A program made the translations under genes and the position numbers. Below, piece after piece: positions 50,801-58,950 of a stretch of 64,000 nt of DNA. The notes beneath the pieces are model-generated. The model was given only the letters and a program-made list of their open reading frames with translations, was not told where the DNA came from and did no database searches. Positions within the stretch are counted from its first letter, which is position 1. Each line of letters starts with the position of its first letter. This DNA is from an uncultured Oscillospiraceae bacterium (lineage in GTDB: Bacteria > Bacillota > Clostridia > Oscillospirales > Oscillospiraceae): positions 62,001 to 126,000 of the forward strand of contig CAJUQN010000001.1 of assembly GCA_910588625.1 (NCBI GenBank), given 5' to 3'.

Positions 50801-50947
50801 GATGTCCCGGAGAACCAGGTCAAACCGGGTGGTGGTCACCACGCTCAGCACGATGGAAAACGCCAGAAGAATTGCCAGAAGGGGCGCGACAATGGCGGTA
50901 AACGCCTTCGCGCTCAGCTTTTTCTTTTTGCCTTTTTCGTTTGCCAC
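47849..50947 (-). CDS. Membrane-anchored, circularly permuted GH3 beta-glucosidase
   Basis: 1032 residues. Basic N-terminus and a membrane helix (about 16-42), then the GH3 C-terminal alpha/beta sandwich (about 90-380), a fibronectin III-like part (WSDFNLGQMDENG), an insert, and only then the GH3 barrel (about 690-985) with nucleophile Asp in IITDYDGGG and KHFALNDQE. A second membrane helix and a basic tail (RRWKKEKAGN) end it. Domain order is reversed relative to usual GH3; such permuted forms are known from ruminococci. The catalytic part would face outside. GTG start 50947 has AGGAGG; longer frames run into the GT2 gene. Confidence 0.88.
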   Translation of the reverse strand: MANEKGKKKKLSAKAFTAIVAPLLAILLAFSIVLSVVTTTRFDLVLRDIFGETDFSKGGAGHDIDANYYTRDIADSKELQAAEQAYARRAGAEGFVLLYNRTEGGKGLPVAAGSKLSLFSSSSVDLLAGGTGSGVSTISSDMRTALTEQGFEVNEALWKFYSDNHGTYTRGGGSIMYGGAEDWTIKEAPVSAIPADAKSEAEGTIPVFFMARTGGEGRDLGRYMGEWTSESADKDKHYLEPNSVELEVIQYLNDNFDNVILVVNTNNAFELGWVADYPNITSVLWAPGAGGDTCRSIADVLSGNVNPSGHLVDTFAYDAFSSPAMQNMGDMMMVNGGQDVEAAVFYDEGIYVGYKYYETRYFDKALNQGNAGDYDYAATVQYPFGYGISYTAFDWSDFNLGQMDENGDIEISVTVKNIGSVTGRDVVQVYLNAPYTSYDKTHHIEKSAVTLVGFEKTGELAPGQSETVAVTVNRKDFISYDDVNAKTYILEAGDYLLTAAENAHAAADNFLTYGGQAVEQPLFGGADASFVGKWTYSYSQNGGVDNETYAKSLTGVDVTNQFDHARYDEFTPRDQFLTRQDWTGTFPQTHGNQDSKRQSPFSEKNGYTWEIEVSDAVRDAIRAKGVGASMNPMTEEEAASKAGQYGKKGDLELIDYRGRDYDEVEAEGGWDALIDQMDVSELEAIIRNGGYQTLGSANISKPRAIDYDGPSGLNEGGITHEPYSITYPCATNLAASWDRENSWLHGYYVGEDALAADGNWGSHQYVGLITGWYAPAMNIHRTPFAGRNFEYYSEDGFMSGELAKEASVACSEKGVYAYIKHFALNDQEDHRSHVATFSNEQAIREIYLKPFQTCIEERGATPIKVQEYDADSKTYTEKEVEIPAVMAVMSSFNRIGCTWAGGNYNLLTGVLRNEWGFDGTIITDYDGGGTMDTEQCVRAGGDLKLTGFEVDAPIDVNNPASQYHARQAIKHILYTTVNSNAMNGIVHGASVGELPFANYWFILIGEGVIAAGLIAWGAIAIVRRWKKEKAGN

Positions 50948-50963
50948 AGAAAACCCTCCTAAA

Positions 50964-52292
50964 TCATCGTTTGATTGGATCTCGCTCACAGACGCTCCGC
51001 CGCCGGGGGGCGCTCCAGGGGTCGGCGCCCACATGGGGGATGGCCTTCCACTCCAGATCCCGCAGAAACAGCGCGGCCACGTCCAAAAATACATTCACCA
51101 GCAGGAAAAAGGGCCACAGCAGCACTGCCGCCGCCAGCTTGCTCCCGCCCACATCCCGGATGCGCTGCCGCTCCAGGGCAACCAACAGCACCGCCCCCAG
51201 CACCGTCAGCACATAGGACAGGAGGAACAGCGCCAAGGACAGCCAGCCGTACACGGCCCACACCTGCTCCCCATCGTACCCGAACAGGGGGCACAGGGAA
51301 ATGCACCCCAGCTGAATCAGCAGCAATGCCACGCTGATCACGCCCAAGGGGAGGATGGAGACCGATATGTCGAATACAGAGAACCGCCGCCGCCCATCCA
51401 GCCCATTTTTTCGGGAGAACAGGCTTTTCATCAGCCTCCGGAACCGGGTAAAGAACACGATCATATGCCCCCTGGCCCAACGCAGCCGCTGACGGAGCAT
51501 CACCCGTATGCCAAGGGGCTGCTCGTCAAAAAACTCGGCCTCATCGCAGTAGAGCACCTTGCAGCCACGGGCCAGCTGGTCGGCGGTGAACTCCCAGTCC
51601 TCGGTGAGGGTGACATACTCCCAGCCCCGCTCTACCAGCCGGGACGGAAACAGGTAGCCCGTGCCGGACACGCGGGTGCTGCACCCGCACACGGTGCGGC
51701 CCCTGGCCTCGAAGCGGCAGGCGGAGATGAAGTACAGCCCGTACAGGCAGGACATATAGTTGCCGCCAAAATTCCGGGAGTTGCGGTAGGAGGTGATGAC
51801 GTGTTCCCCGCCGGTGGCCGCGAATGCGTCATTCATTTTGGAAATATAATTGGTGGAAAGGACGTTGTCGGCGTTGATGATGAAGTATCCATCAAACCCC
51901 GCGTCCCTCCACTCGGCGTTGAGCCGGTCGAACAGATGCCGATAGGCGTAGCCCGCCGTCCGCTCCGCCGGGTTGTCGTACTCGTAGACGACGGCCCCCC
52001 GTGCCCGAGCGATCTCAGCGGTGCGGTCGGTGCAGTTGTGGGCAATGACGAACACTTCCAGCTTTTCCTGTGGGTATTCGCTTGCCCGGATGCTGTCCAG
52101 CAGGGGGCCGATCACCGCCTCCTCGTTCCGGGCGGCGATGACAATGCCGTACTTCAGCTGGCGGTCCGCTTTGGGGTAGGTTTTCCGTTTGAATACCCCA
52201 ATGAGGGCAAACACGCCGTAGTGGAACAGCAGAAGGAAAAAACAGCACCAGATGGCAATAAACACAATCGCAAGAGTTGTCAGATATCCCAT
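50964..52292 (-). CDS. Processive-type family 2 glycosyltransferase
   Basis: About 442 residues. One N-terminal membrane helix, a cytoplasmic GT-A domain and three to four C-terminal helices, the layout of chitin/cellulose/hyaluronan-type synthases. Motifs: IAARNEEAVIG, substrate-binding NADNV (DxD equivalent), TLTEDWEF (catalytic Asp) and RQRLRWARG (the QxxRW signature of processive enzymes). Sits between a GH16 lipoprotein and a GH3 gene, all co-directional. It could polymerise a beta-glucan or another hexose chain across the membrane. Starts at ATG 52292 or GTG 52304; neither has a strong ribosome site. Confidence 0.85.
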   Translation of the reverse strand: MGYLTTLAIVFIAIWCCFFLLLFHYGVFALIGVFKRKTYPKADRQLKYGIVIAARNEEAVIGPLLDSIRASEYPQEKLEVFVIAHNCTDRTAEIARARGAVVYEYDNPAERTAGYAYRHLFDRLNAEWRDAGFDGYFIINADNVLSTNYISKMNDAFAATGGEHVITSYRNSRNFGGNYMSCLYGLYFISACRFEARGRTVCGCSTRVSGTGYLFPSRLVERGWEYVTLTEDWEFTADQLARGCKVLYCDEAEFFDEQPLGIRVMLRQRLRWARGHMIVFFTRFRRLMKSLFSRKNGLDGRRRFSVFDISVSILPLGVISVALLLIQLGCISLCPLFGYDGEQVWAVYGWLSLALFLLSYVLTVLGAVLLVALERQRIRDVGGSKLAAAVLLWPFFLLVNVFLDVAALFLRDLEWKAIPHVGADPWSAPRRRSVCERDPIKR

Positions 52293-52366
52293 GTCATTCC
52301 ACACTCATCCAATCCGTTTTTGGTTCCCCGCCCCAAAAGAGGCGGGGAACCGTGGGCCTGCGGCCG

Positions 52367-53914
52367 TCAGCCGCCCAGGCTGACGCCGGTGGCGGTGGTC
52401 TTGATCCACTGGTAGTCGGCAGTGGCATCGCTGAGGGTATACTTGCCCATCCACCCCTCGGCGTCGGGGGTGCCGCACCAGTAGTTCATCAAAATTCGGC
52501 CCGGAGCGGAGGGCAGGGGGTTCTCCGCGCTGGCAGTGACCGTGTACACGTCCTCGCCGTCCACGGTCCAGGTGATCGAGTCCTCCGCCCAGCGGAAGCC
52601 GTACTCATGGAACTCCTCGGAGGCGTCGAAGCCCAGGTCATACCAGTACTCATGGCCGCCCTGCCCATCCACGAAGTAGTTGAACTGCACCCCGGTGGTG
52701 TCCTTGCCCAAAAACTCAATGTCAATCTCGTCCCAAGGGTTGGGGCTGCCGTCCAGGCCGACGTCATAATTTCCGGTGCAGGTGAAGAAGGTGCTGGCAG
52801 TACCCTCCACCTTGGCGGGCTTCATGCTGACGGAGTACTCGCCATAGCCGTAGTGGTGGGCGGTGCGGGCCTCGCCGCCGTAGTAGCCTTGCTCCACTTC
52901 GCCCTTGGCGTCGGAAATGCCCAGGTGGAGCTGGCCGTCGGAGTAAGTAACCATATCGCCCTTCCACCACACGTTGAACACGCTGCCGTTGGACCAGCCG
53001 TCGGAAGCGAACACGCTGCCGTCCGCCGCCGCGCCGTTGGAGAAGTTTACGTCCAGACCGTCCATGACGCCGTTCTCATCACCGCCCTCGGCAGGTACCA
53101 ATTCACGACCCCGGGCGGAGGTCTTGACCCACTGGTAGTCGGCGGTGGCGTTGTTGAGCTCATACTTGCCCATCCAGCCCTCGGCGTCGGCGGTGCCGCA
53201 CCAGTAGTTCATCAGAATGCGCCCCGGAGTGGAGGGCAGGGGATTGTCAGCGCTGGCTTCCACCGTGTAAACCTCCTTGCCGTCAACCAGCCAGGAGATG
53301 GAGTTTTCCCTCCAGCGGAAGCCGTACTCGTGGAACTCCTCGGAGGCGTCGAAGCCCAGGTCATACCAATACTCGTGGCCCCCCTGGCCGTCCACAAAAT
53401 AGTTGAACTGCACCCCGGTGGTGTCCTTGCCCAAAAACTCAATGTCGATTTCGTCCCAAGGGTTGGGGTTGCCCTCGGCGTTGATGTCGTAGGGGCCGGT
53501 GCAGGTGAAAAAGGTGCTGGCGGTGCCCTCCGCCTTGGACGGCTTCATCTTCACGATATAATCGCCGTAGCCATACCACAGCCCCGTGCGGGCCTCGCCG
53601 CCGTAGTAGCCCTGCTCCACCTCACCCTTGGCGTCGGAAATGCCCAGGTGGAGCTGGCCATCAGAATACGTCACCATGTCGCCCTTCCATGTCACGTTGA
53701 ACACGCTGCCGTTGGACCAGCCGTCGGAGGCGAAGAACGCCTCCACCGCTCCGGCGGAAAAATCGGCCAGTATGGGCGCGTCTATGGGGGCCGCGCTCTC
53801 CTCGCCGCCGGACTGGGAGGGGGCGCCGGTGGGCTGGCTGGCAGCCGGTTTGCAGGCGGCCAGGGCCATCGTCATGACCAGGGCCAGAAACATTGCAAGA
53901 ATCCTCTTTCTCAT
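52367..53914 (-). CDS. Lipoprotein with two tandem GH16 beta-glucanase domains
   Basis: 515 residues. Lipobox MALAAC (Cys21) and a short Ser/Gly linker, then two GH16 domains (about 50-270 and 290-515). Each has the catalytic motif DEIDIEFLG and the lichenase-type segment FNYFVDGQGGHEYWYD. The two domains share long identical stretches, so the duplication is recent or kept uniform by conversion. GH16 enzymes of this type cut beta-1,3-1,4- or beta-1,3-glucans. Being attached outside the membrane beside a GT2 synthase gene, it may release or trim nascent polymer, or digest dietary glucan. Confidence 0.92.
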   Translation of the reverse strand: MRKRILAMFLALVMTMALAACKPAASQPTGAPSQSGGEESAAPIDAPILADFSAGAVEAFFASDGWSNGSVFNVTWKGDMVTYSDGQLHLGISDAKGEVEQGYYGGEARTGLWYGYGDYIVKMKPSKAEGTASTFFTCTGPYDINAEGNPNPWDEIDIEFLGKDTTGVQFNYFVDGQGGHEYWYDLGFDASEEFHEYGFRWRENSISWLVDGKEVYTVEASADNPLPSTPGRILMNYWCGTADAEGWMGKYELNNATADYQWVKTSARGRELVPAEGGDENGVMDGLDVNFSNGAAADGSVFASDGWSNGSVFNVWWKGDMVTYSDGQLHLGISDAKGEVEQGYYGGEARTAHHYGYGEYSVSMKPAKVEGTASTFFTCTGNYDVGLDGSPNPWDEIDIEFLGKDTTGVQFNYFVDGQGGHEYWYDLGFDASEEFHEYGFRWAEDSITWTVDGEDVYTVTASAENPLPSAPGRILMNYWCGTPDAEGWMGKYTLSDATADYQWIKTTATGVSLGG

Positions 53915-54063
53915 CGCTCGTTTCTCCTTCTCACTGATTTATTCACAACGCGTCGCCGCGCTTTGTGACCGCGTTTTCCAGCCGCTGAGCCCAGCTGGAG
54001 TTTTTTACATTTGCTACAAAAGATTCACGCCGCATTTTGTTCTTTCTGGCGATAATATAATAA

Positions 54064-54094
54064 AAGGAACGCCCGTTGGCAATGGGCGTTCCTT
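54064..54094. terminator. Hairpin terminator after the two-component operon
   Basis: AAGGAACGCCC, nine bases including TTG/CAA, GGGCGTTCCTT. The minus-strand side continues TTTTATTATATC, so it probably ends the sensor-kinase transcript. The 250-base gap also holds the promoter region of the GH16-GT2-GH3 unit, where I found no convincing sigma-A site. Confidence 0.7.
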
Positions 54095-54164
54095 AAATTG
54101 CACAATTTTTTCTTACTTTGCCGGCTGACCAAAAATAAGGAAAAACTTTCCGGGTGCTTTTGCT

Positions 54165-55529
54165 CTACTCCGACACGCTGAACAGGATGTTGAGGTGGAA
54201 AATGCCGTCCGCCACCTGAGTGGTCAGCTCTCCATCGTACTTGCGGACGATCATTTTAATGCTTCGCATCCCGAAGCCGTGGTAGTTCCTGTCCGCCTTG
54301 GTGGTGACAGGCAGGCCGTCCAAAAAGATCCGCTCGCCGTCAAAATAATTGTCCGTCTGGATAAGGAGCATATCCCCCCGGCCCTTCACCACCAGGTTCA
54401 CCACCCGCCGCTGGCGCTCCTCAATGGCCTTCACCGCCTCCAGCGCGTTGTCGATGATGTTGCCGAACAGGCAGTAGAGGTCGCCGTCTGCCAGAAAAGA
54501 CAGCTTTTTCCCATCCGCCATACAGGAAAAGGTGATGCCGTTCTGCTCACAGTACAGGCTTTTCTCCGTCAGCAGCACATCCAGCAGCTGATTGCCCGTC
54601 TCCACCTTGGCGTCGTAGATGGAAATGCTTTTCTGGAGATCGGCCACCGCCTCGGGGCGCATCCGATCCCCCTGGGCGGCCAGGGCCCCCAGCTTGTAGC
54701 GAAAATCATGGCATTTGACGTTAATCAGGTCGATGGTGTCCCGGGAGATCTCATATTGCAGCTCGCTCTGATGAATGGCGTGCTGGAGATATTCCACCTC
54801 CTGCCGCAGCTCCCGCTGCTCCACTGTCCGGGAGGTGAGCAGCAGCACCACCGCGCAGCTCATCACCGAGAACAGATTACCCGCCTGCCGCAGAACATAG
54901 TGATCCCACAGCTCGAATCGGTTTTCCCGGCCCACACTCAAATGAGAAAAGTAAACATCTTCCACCGAGCACAGGATGACGGTGATACTCAGCGCCAGAA
55001 TGGCAATGGCCAGCATATGGTGGTCCAGCCGCCCGCCGGACATATGCCGCAGCATCCCCCGGATAAAGAGGAAGTAGACCGCCGCAACCGCCAGGGCAAA
55101 GAAGGCGTAGTACAGCACATGATAATAGACATCAAACCTGGGGCCCCAGCCGTCGTACCAGTGCAGGGCCTCCCCGCCGCACCAAAGGATCAGATACAGC
55201 TTATAGCACAGATTCTGGGCGGCGTAGGCCGCGCTGGCGCAGAACAGGACGGTGAGAAATGCCTCATCAAAGCAAAGCCGGAGGTGGGCTGCGGTGGCGG
55301 TAAACAGCAGCACATAGACGGCGATGCGCCCCAGAGCCGTCCCGCCCACGGCGCGGTAGCAGAAAGCCGCGCCGTAGGCCATCGTCAGCACCGCCGCCAG
55401 CCCGCCCAGCGCCCGCGGCCAGAACCTGGGGGCACGGGCCAGTCTTCTTGTCGTGAGCAGATAGAGCACATACAGCTCAAACAGGAATTCCAAAATGATC
55501 TTTTGGTAGATCATACCGACTTCAGCCAT
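54165..55529 (-). CDS. AgrC-like sensor histidine kinase (GHKL type)
   Basis: 454 residues. Six or so membrane helices (about 5-235), a coiled-coil/dimerisation helix with the phospho-accepting His in VKCHDFRYKL, and a C-terminal GHKL ATPase domain with NIIDNALEAV and GFGMRSIK. The family responds to peptides or envelope signals. Its ATG overlaps the response-regulator stop by eight bases. It may control the glucan cluster downstream, though no LytTR site was identified there. Confidence 0.9.
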   Translation of the reverse strand: MAEVGMIYQKIILEFLFELYVLYLLTTRRLARAPRFWPRALGGLAAVLTMAYGAAFCYRAVGGTALGRIAVYVLLFTATAAHLRLCFDEAFLTVLFCASAAYAAQNLCYKLYLILWCGGEALHWYDGWGPRFDVYYHVLYYAFFALAVAAVYFLFIRGMLRHMSGGRLDHHMLAIAILALSITVILCSVEDVYFSHLSVGRENRFELWDHYVLRQAGNLFSVMSCAVVLLLTSRTVEQRELRQEVEYLQHAIHQSELQYEISRDTIDLINVKCHDFRYKLGALAAQGDRMRPEAVADLQKSISIYDAKVETGNQLLDVLLTEKSLYCEQNGITFSCMADGKKLSFLADGDLYCLFGNIIDNALEAVKAIEERQRRVVNLVVKGRGDMLLIQTDNYFDGERIFLDGLPVTTKADRNYHGFGMRSIKMIVRKYDGELTTQVADGIFHLNILFSVSE

Positions 55530-56244
55530 GGCTTCCACCCCCTGTTCCGGCATACCAGTTGGTAAGCCCCGCCATAAACTCCGCCCGCCGGGGACGGCTG
55601 ATCTGGAGGGTGCGGTCCCCCACCTGCACCGTGGAACCCTTCACCCGCACGACGAATTTGGGATTGACCAGGTAGCAGGTGTTGCAGCGCAGGAAGCCAA
55701 AGGCGCTCAACTCCCGCTCCACGGCGGACAGCACACCGGTCATCTCGATTACATCATCAATGAGGTGGTAGTGGAGCCGGTGGTTGATGATCTCCACATA
55801 CATCAGCCTGTCTGTGGAGATGCGGCACAGCCCCCCGGGGGCGTTCACCGTAAAGCTGCGCTCCTCGTTCATCAGATAGATGTCCAGCGCCTTTTTAAAC
55901 TTCAGGGAAAAATCATAGTAGCTCACCGGCTTGAGCAGGAAGCTTACCGCGTCCACCTCGTAGCCCTGCAAGGCGTACTGCACCAGGTTGGTGATAAAGA
56001 TGATGGACACGTTCTTGTCGTGCCGGCGCAGCTCCACGGCGGCGTCCATGCCGTTCTTCCGGGGCATCTGGATGTCCAGGAAGGCCACCGCATACACGGT
56101 CTTGTAGTCCTGGAGGAACTCTTCGCCGTCACAGAACCGTGTGATGTTGAACTGCTGGCCAAACTCGGCGGCGTAACGCTCTATGTATTCCGTCAGGCGA
56201 TCGGCAGAGGCGTTTTCGTCCTCCACGATGGCAATATTTTTCAC
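55522..56244 (-). CDS. LytTR-family response regulator
   Basis: 240 residues. Receiver domain (1-120) with acidic pocket EDEN and phospho-Asp in AFLDIQMP; Lys in LLKPVSYYD. The C-terminal LytTR DNA-binding domain shows RLMYVEIINHRLHYH and FLRCNTCYLVNPKFV. AgrA/VirR relatives bind paired direct repeats upstream of target genes. Cognate kinase follows with overlap. Confidence 0.93.
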   Translation of the reverse strand: MKNIAIVEDENASADRLTEYIERYAAEFGQQFNITRFCDGEEFLQDYKTVYAVAFLDIQMPRKNGMDAAVELRRHDKNVSIIFITNLVQYALQGYEVDAVSFLLKPVSYYDFSLKFKKALDIYLMNEERSFTVNAPGGLCRISTDRLMYVEIINHRLHYHLIDDVIEMTGVLSAVERELSAFGFLRCNTCYLVNPKFVVRVKGSTVQVGDRTLQISRPRRAEFMAGLTNWYAGTGGGSHG

Positions 56245-56330
56245 TCCGCATCCCCCCTATATTCGTTTCCATATTTCTTCCGCAGGCTTTGATGCCCCTT
56301 CTGATCTCGCTTTCGCAGATAGGCCTGCGC

Positions 56331-56693
56331 TCAGAATCGGTCCCTCCAGCACATACAGCAACTCCTCCGCAGCACAAAGAAACTTACCGGGTCAATCTTC
56401 TGGAGCATGGATGGCAGCAGCAAAGCCTCCTCCACAAAATCCTCGAAGTCTACCACCGGGATATCCAGCCGCGTCGCAAACAGCGTATGCCCCTCCCACA
56501 GCCGTTTGACCTCCCGGCGGTACGCCCGGTAGCCGATCTCAGTGGCGGCAATAAAATCCTTGGCGGGGGTGGTAAACGGCAACCGCCCCTGCACCCCGCC
56601 CCTATGCTGGAAAATAGTTGAGAACCTGCCTCCCCCTTCCTCCACCAGCAGCAACCCGGGGACAGCGGATATCACGCGCTCGCTTCCTTCCAC
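56331..56693 (-). CDS. Hypothetical protein
   Basis: About 120 residues, GTG start with AGGAAG upstream. No recognised family. Features: an N-terminal VISAVPGLLLVEEGGG strand-rich stretch, a basic/aromatic middle (EIGYRAYRREVKRLW) and a C-terminus with Cys (SCCMCW). It is just upstream of the LytTR gene in the same orientation, 87 bases away. It may be a shortened member of a larger family. Confidence 0.45.
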   Translation of the reverse strand: MEGSERVISAVPGLLLVEEGGGRFSTIFQHRGGVQGRLPFTTPAKDFIAATEIGYRAYRREVKRLWEGHTLFATRLDIPVVDFEDFVEEALLLPSMLQKIDPVSFFVLRRSCCMCWRDRF

Positions 56694-56805
56694 AAAAATC
56701 ACTTCCTGATGTAATTCTCTCTGGGTTTATTCTATCATGAAACCATTCCAGGTGGAAGGGGACCATCTTGGGATAGCAAAAATTTTATGAGAGGAACGCG
56801 AATTT

Positions 56806-56964
56806 ATGAAAGTATCTGCGTACAAAAGCCACGACGGCCTGCCGCTGTTCCTCAATGCGGCAACCGAGGCAAAGGTGCTGGGCATCGCTCCATCCAGCGC
56901 ATATGAGCTGATGCATGAAGCGGACTTCCCGGTTCTAAAGATTGGCAATCGGCTGGTAGTAATG
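56806..56964 (+). pseudogene. Truncated excisionase-family DNA-binding protein
   Basis: The first ~51 codons read like a MerR/Xis-type small DNA-binding protein (LPLFLNAATEAKVLGI, SSAYELMHEADFPVLKIGNR). After RLVV the frame runs into unrelated sequence and overlaps the lepA end (nominal stop 57141), so the usual C-terminal part (PKxxFxxW) is lost. AGAGGAAC precedes the ATG. It looks like a scar of a mobile element with its 3' part deleted. Confidence 0.65.
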
Positions 56965-57072
56965 GTGGTTTGCGATAACCATTTTACCTCGGGGCCGCCA
57001 CTATGGGCTTTTTTCTTAAGTGTCCAACTTCATTTTACAATCGACCGAGGAGTATCAGTCCTCTCCACACAG

Positions 57073-57107
57073 CACAAAAAAGGAGCGCCCCCCTTCGGAG
57101 CGCTCCT
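57073..57107 (-). terminator. lepA terminator
   Basis: Minus strand AGGAGCGCTCC...GGAGCGC hairpin (57080-57105), then TTTTTT. Confidence 0.85.
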
Positions 57108-57118
57108 AAAAACCATAT

Positions 57119-58930
57119 TCAACCCTCGTCATCCAGCTTGAGGACCGCCATGAATGCCTCTGTGGGCATCTGCACTGTGCCCAGGGAGCGCATTTTCTTC
57201 TTGCCCTCCTTCTGCTTCTCCAGCAGCTTCTTCTTCCGGGTGATGTCGCCGCCGTAGCACTTGGCCAGCACATCCTTGCGCAGGGCCTTCAGGGTCTCCC
57301 GGGCGATAACCTTCCCGCCGATGGCCGCCTGAATGGGCACCTCAAACATTTGGCGCGGAATGTTCTCCTTCAGCTTTTCGCAAATCCGCCGGGCCCGCTT
57401 GTAAGCCTTCTCCCGGTGGGCGATAAAGGACAGCGCGTCCACCTGGTCTCCGTTGAGCAGCAGGTCCACCTTCACCAGATCGGAGGGGCGGTATTCATCC
57501 AGCTCATAATCCAGGGAGGCGTACCCTCGGGTCTTGGCCTTCAAGGTATCGAAAAAGTCGTAGATGATCTCATTCAGCGGCATCAAGTACCGAATTTCAA
57601 CCAGATTGGTGTCCAGATACTGCATATCCTTGTACTCCCCCCGGCGGTCCTGGCACAGGGGCATGATATTGCCCACATAGTCCGGCGGAGCAATGATGGA
57701 CACATTGGCATAGGGCTCCATGGCCTCCTTGATGGAGCCGGGGTCGGGATAATTGTGGGGGTTGTCCACCCGCACCAGAGTACCATCCGTTTTTGTCACC
57801 TCGTAAATTACCGATGGTAATGTGGTGATGAGGTCCAGATCGAACTCCCGCTCCAGCCGCTCCTGGATGATCTCCATGTGAAGCATCCCCAAGAAGCCGC
57901 ACCGGAACCCAAAGCCCAGGGCGATGGACGACTCCGGCTCAAAGGAAAGGGAGGCGTCATTCAGCTGGAGCTTTTCCAAAGCGTCCCGCAGGTCGGGGTA
58001 CTTGGAGCCGTCCTCGGTGTAAACGCCGCAGTACACCATGGCCTGGGCAGGCCGGTAGCCGGGGAGGGGTTCGGCCGTAGGCCGGGCGGCCTCAGTGATG
58101 GTGTCGCCCACCCGGGTGTCCTTCACCGTTTTGATGGAGGCGGTGAACCACCCCACCTCGCCTGCGGACAGCTCTGAGGCGGACTCCATCCCCAAGGGCC
58201 GCAGATAGCCGCAGTCCAGCACGTTGTACTGCGCCCCGGAGGCCATCAGGCGTACCTGCATCCCAGGCCGGATCGTCCCCTCCATCACCCGGAAATAGAC
58301 GATGACGCCCAGATACGGATCATACTGGCTGTCAAAAATCAGCGCCTTCAAGGGTGCGTTCGGGTCCCCGGAGGGCGCGGGGATATTGTTCACGATATCC
58401 TCCAGCACCGCCGGGATGTTGACGCCCTGCTTGGCGGAAATCTCCGGCGCGTCCAGGGCGGGCAGGCCAATGATGTCCTCAATCTCATGCTTCACCCGCT
58501 GGGGGTCGGCGGCGGGCAGGTCGATCTTGTTCAGCACCGGGCGGATCTCCAGGTCGTGGTCCAGCGCCAGATAGGTGTTAGCCAGGGTCTGGGCCTCCAC
58601 CCCCTGGGCGGCGTCCACCACCAGCACCGCACCCTCGCAGGCGGCCAGGGACCGGCTGACCTCATAGTTGAAGTCCACATGGCCCGGGGTGTCGATGAGG
58701 TTGAGACAATAGGTCTCTCCGTCGGCGGCCTTGTAGTCCATACGTACCGCACGTGCTTTGATGGTAATGCCCCGTTCCTTTTCCAACTCCATATTGTCCA
58801 ACAGCTGGGACTCCATCTGCCGCTGCTCTACTGCGCCGCAGAGTTCGATCATCCGGTCAGACAGCGTGGACTTGCCGTGGTCAATATGGGCAATGATAGA
58901 AAAATTGCGAACCTTAGACTGGTCTGTCAT
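57119..58930 (-). CDS. lepA: Elongation factor 4
   Basis: 603 residues. Translational GTPase that back-translocates or remodels stalled ribosomes. G domain motifs AHIDHGKSTL, DTPGHVDF and NKIDLPAADP; the LepA-specific C-terminal domain is present (GGKVIARETLKALRKDV). ATG 58930 has GGAGG upstream; the frame extends to 58954. Downstream of, and possibly co-transcribed with, the SGNH gene. Confidence 0.97.
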   Translation of the reverse strand: MTDQSKVRNFSIIAHIDHGKSTLSDRMIELCGAVEQRQMESQLLDNMELEKERGITIKARAVRMDYKAADGETYCLNLIDTPGHVDFNYEVSRSLAACEGAVLVVDAAQGVEAQTLANTYLALDHDLEIRPVLNKIDLPAADPQRVKHEIEDIIGLPALDAPEISAKQGVNIPAVLEDIVNNIPAPSGDPNAPLKALIFDSQYDPYLGVIVYFRVMEGTIRPGMQVRLMASGAQYNVLDCGYLRPLGMESASELSAGEVGWFTASIKTVKDTRVGDTITEAARPTAEPLPGYRPAQAMVYCGVYTEDGSKYPDLRDALEKLQLNDASLSFEPESSIALGFGFRCGFLGMLHMEIIQERLEREFDLDLITTLPSVIYEVTKTDGTLVRVDNPHNYPDPGSIKEAMEPYANVSIIAPPDYVGNIMPLCQDRRGEYKDMQYLDTNLVEIRYLMPLNEIIYDFFDTLKAKTRGYASLDYELDEYRPSDLVKVDLLLNGDQVDALSFIAHREKAYKRARRICEKLKENIPRQMFEVPIQAAIGGKVIARETLKALRKDVLAKCYGGDITRKKKLLEKQKEGKKKMRSLGTVQMPTEAFMAVLKLDDEG

Positions 58931-58950
58931 ATAGGAAACCTCCGAAGCGG

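Noticed and set aside
48713..50962. 749-codon open frame opposite the GH3 gene
   Set aside because: Val/Gly/His-rich shadow with no domain; the minus strand carries the GH3 motifs.
52277..53968. 563-codon open frame opposite the GH16 gene, with internal repeats
   Set aside because: The repeats only mirror the duplicated GH16 domains on the other strand.
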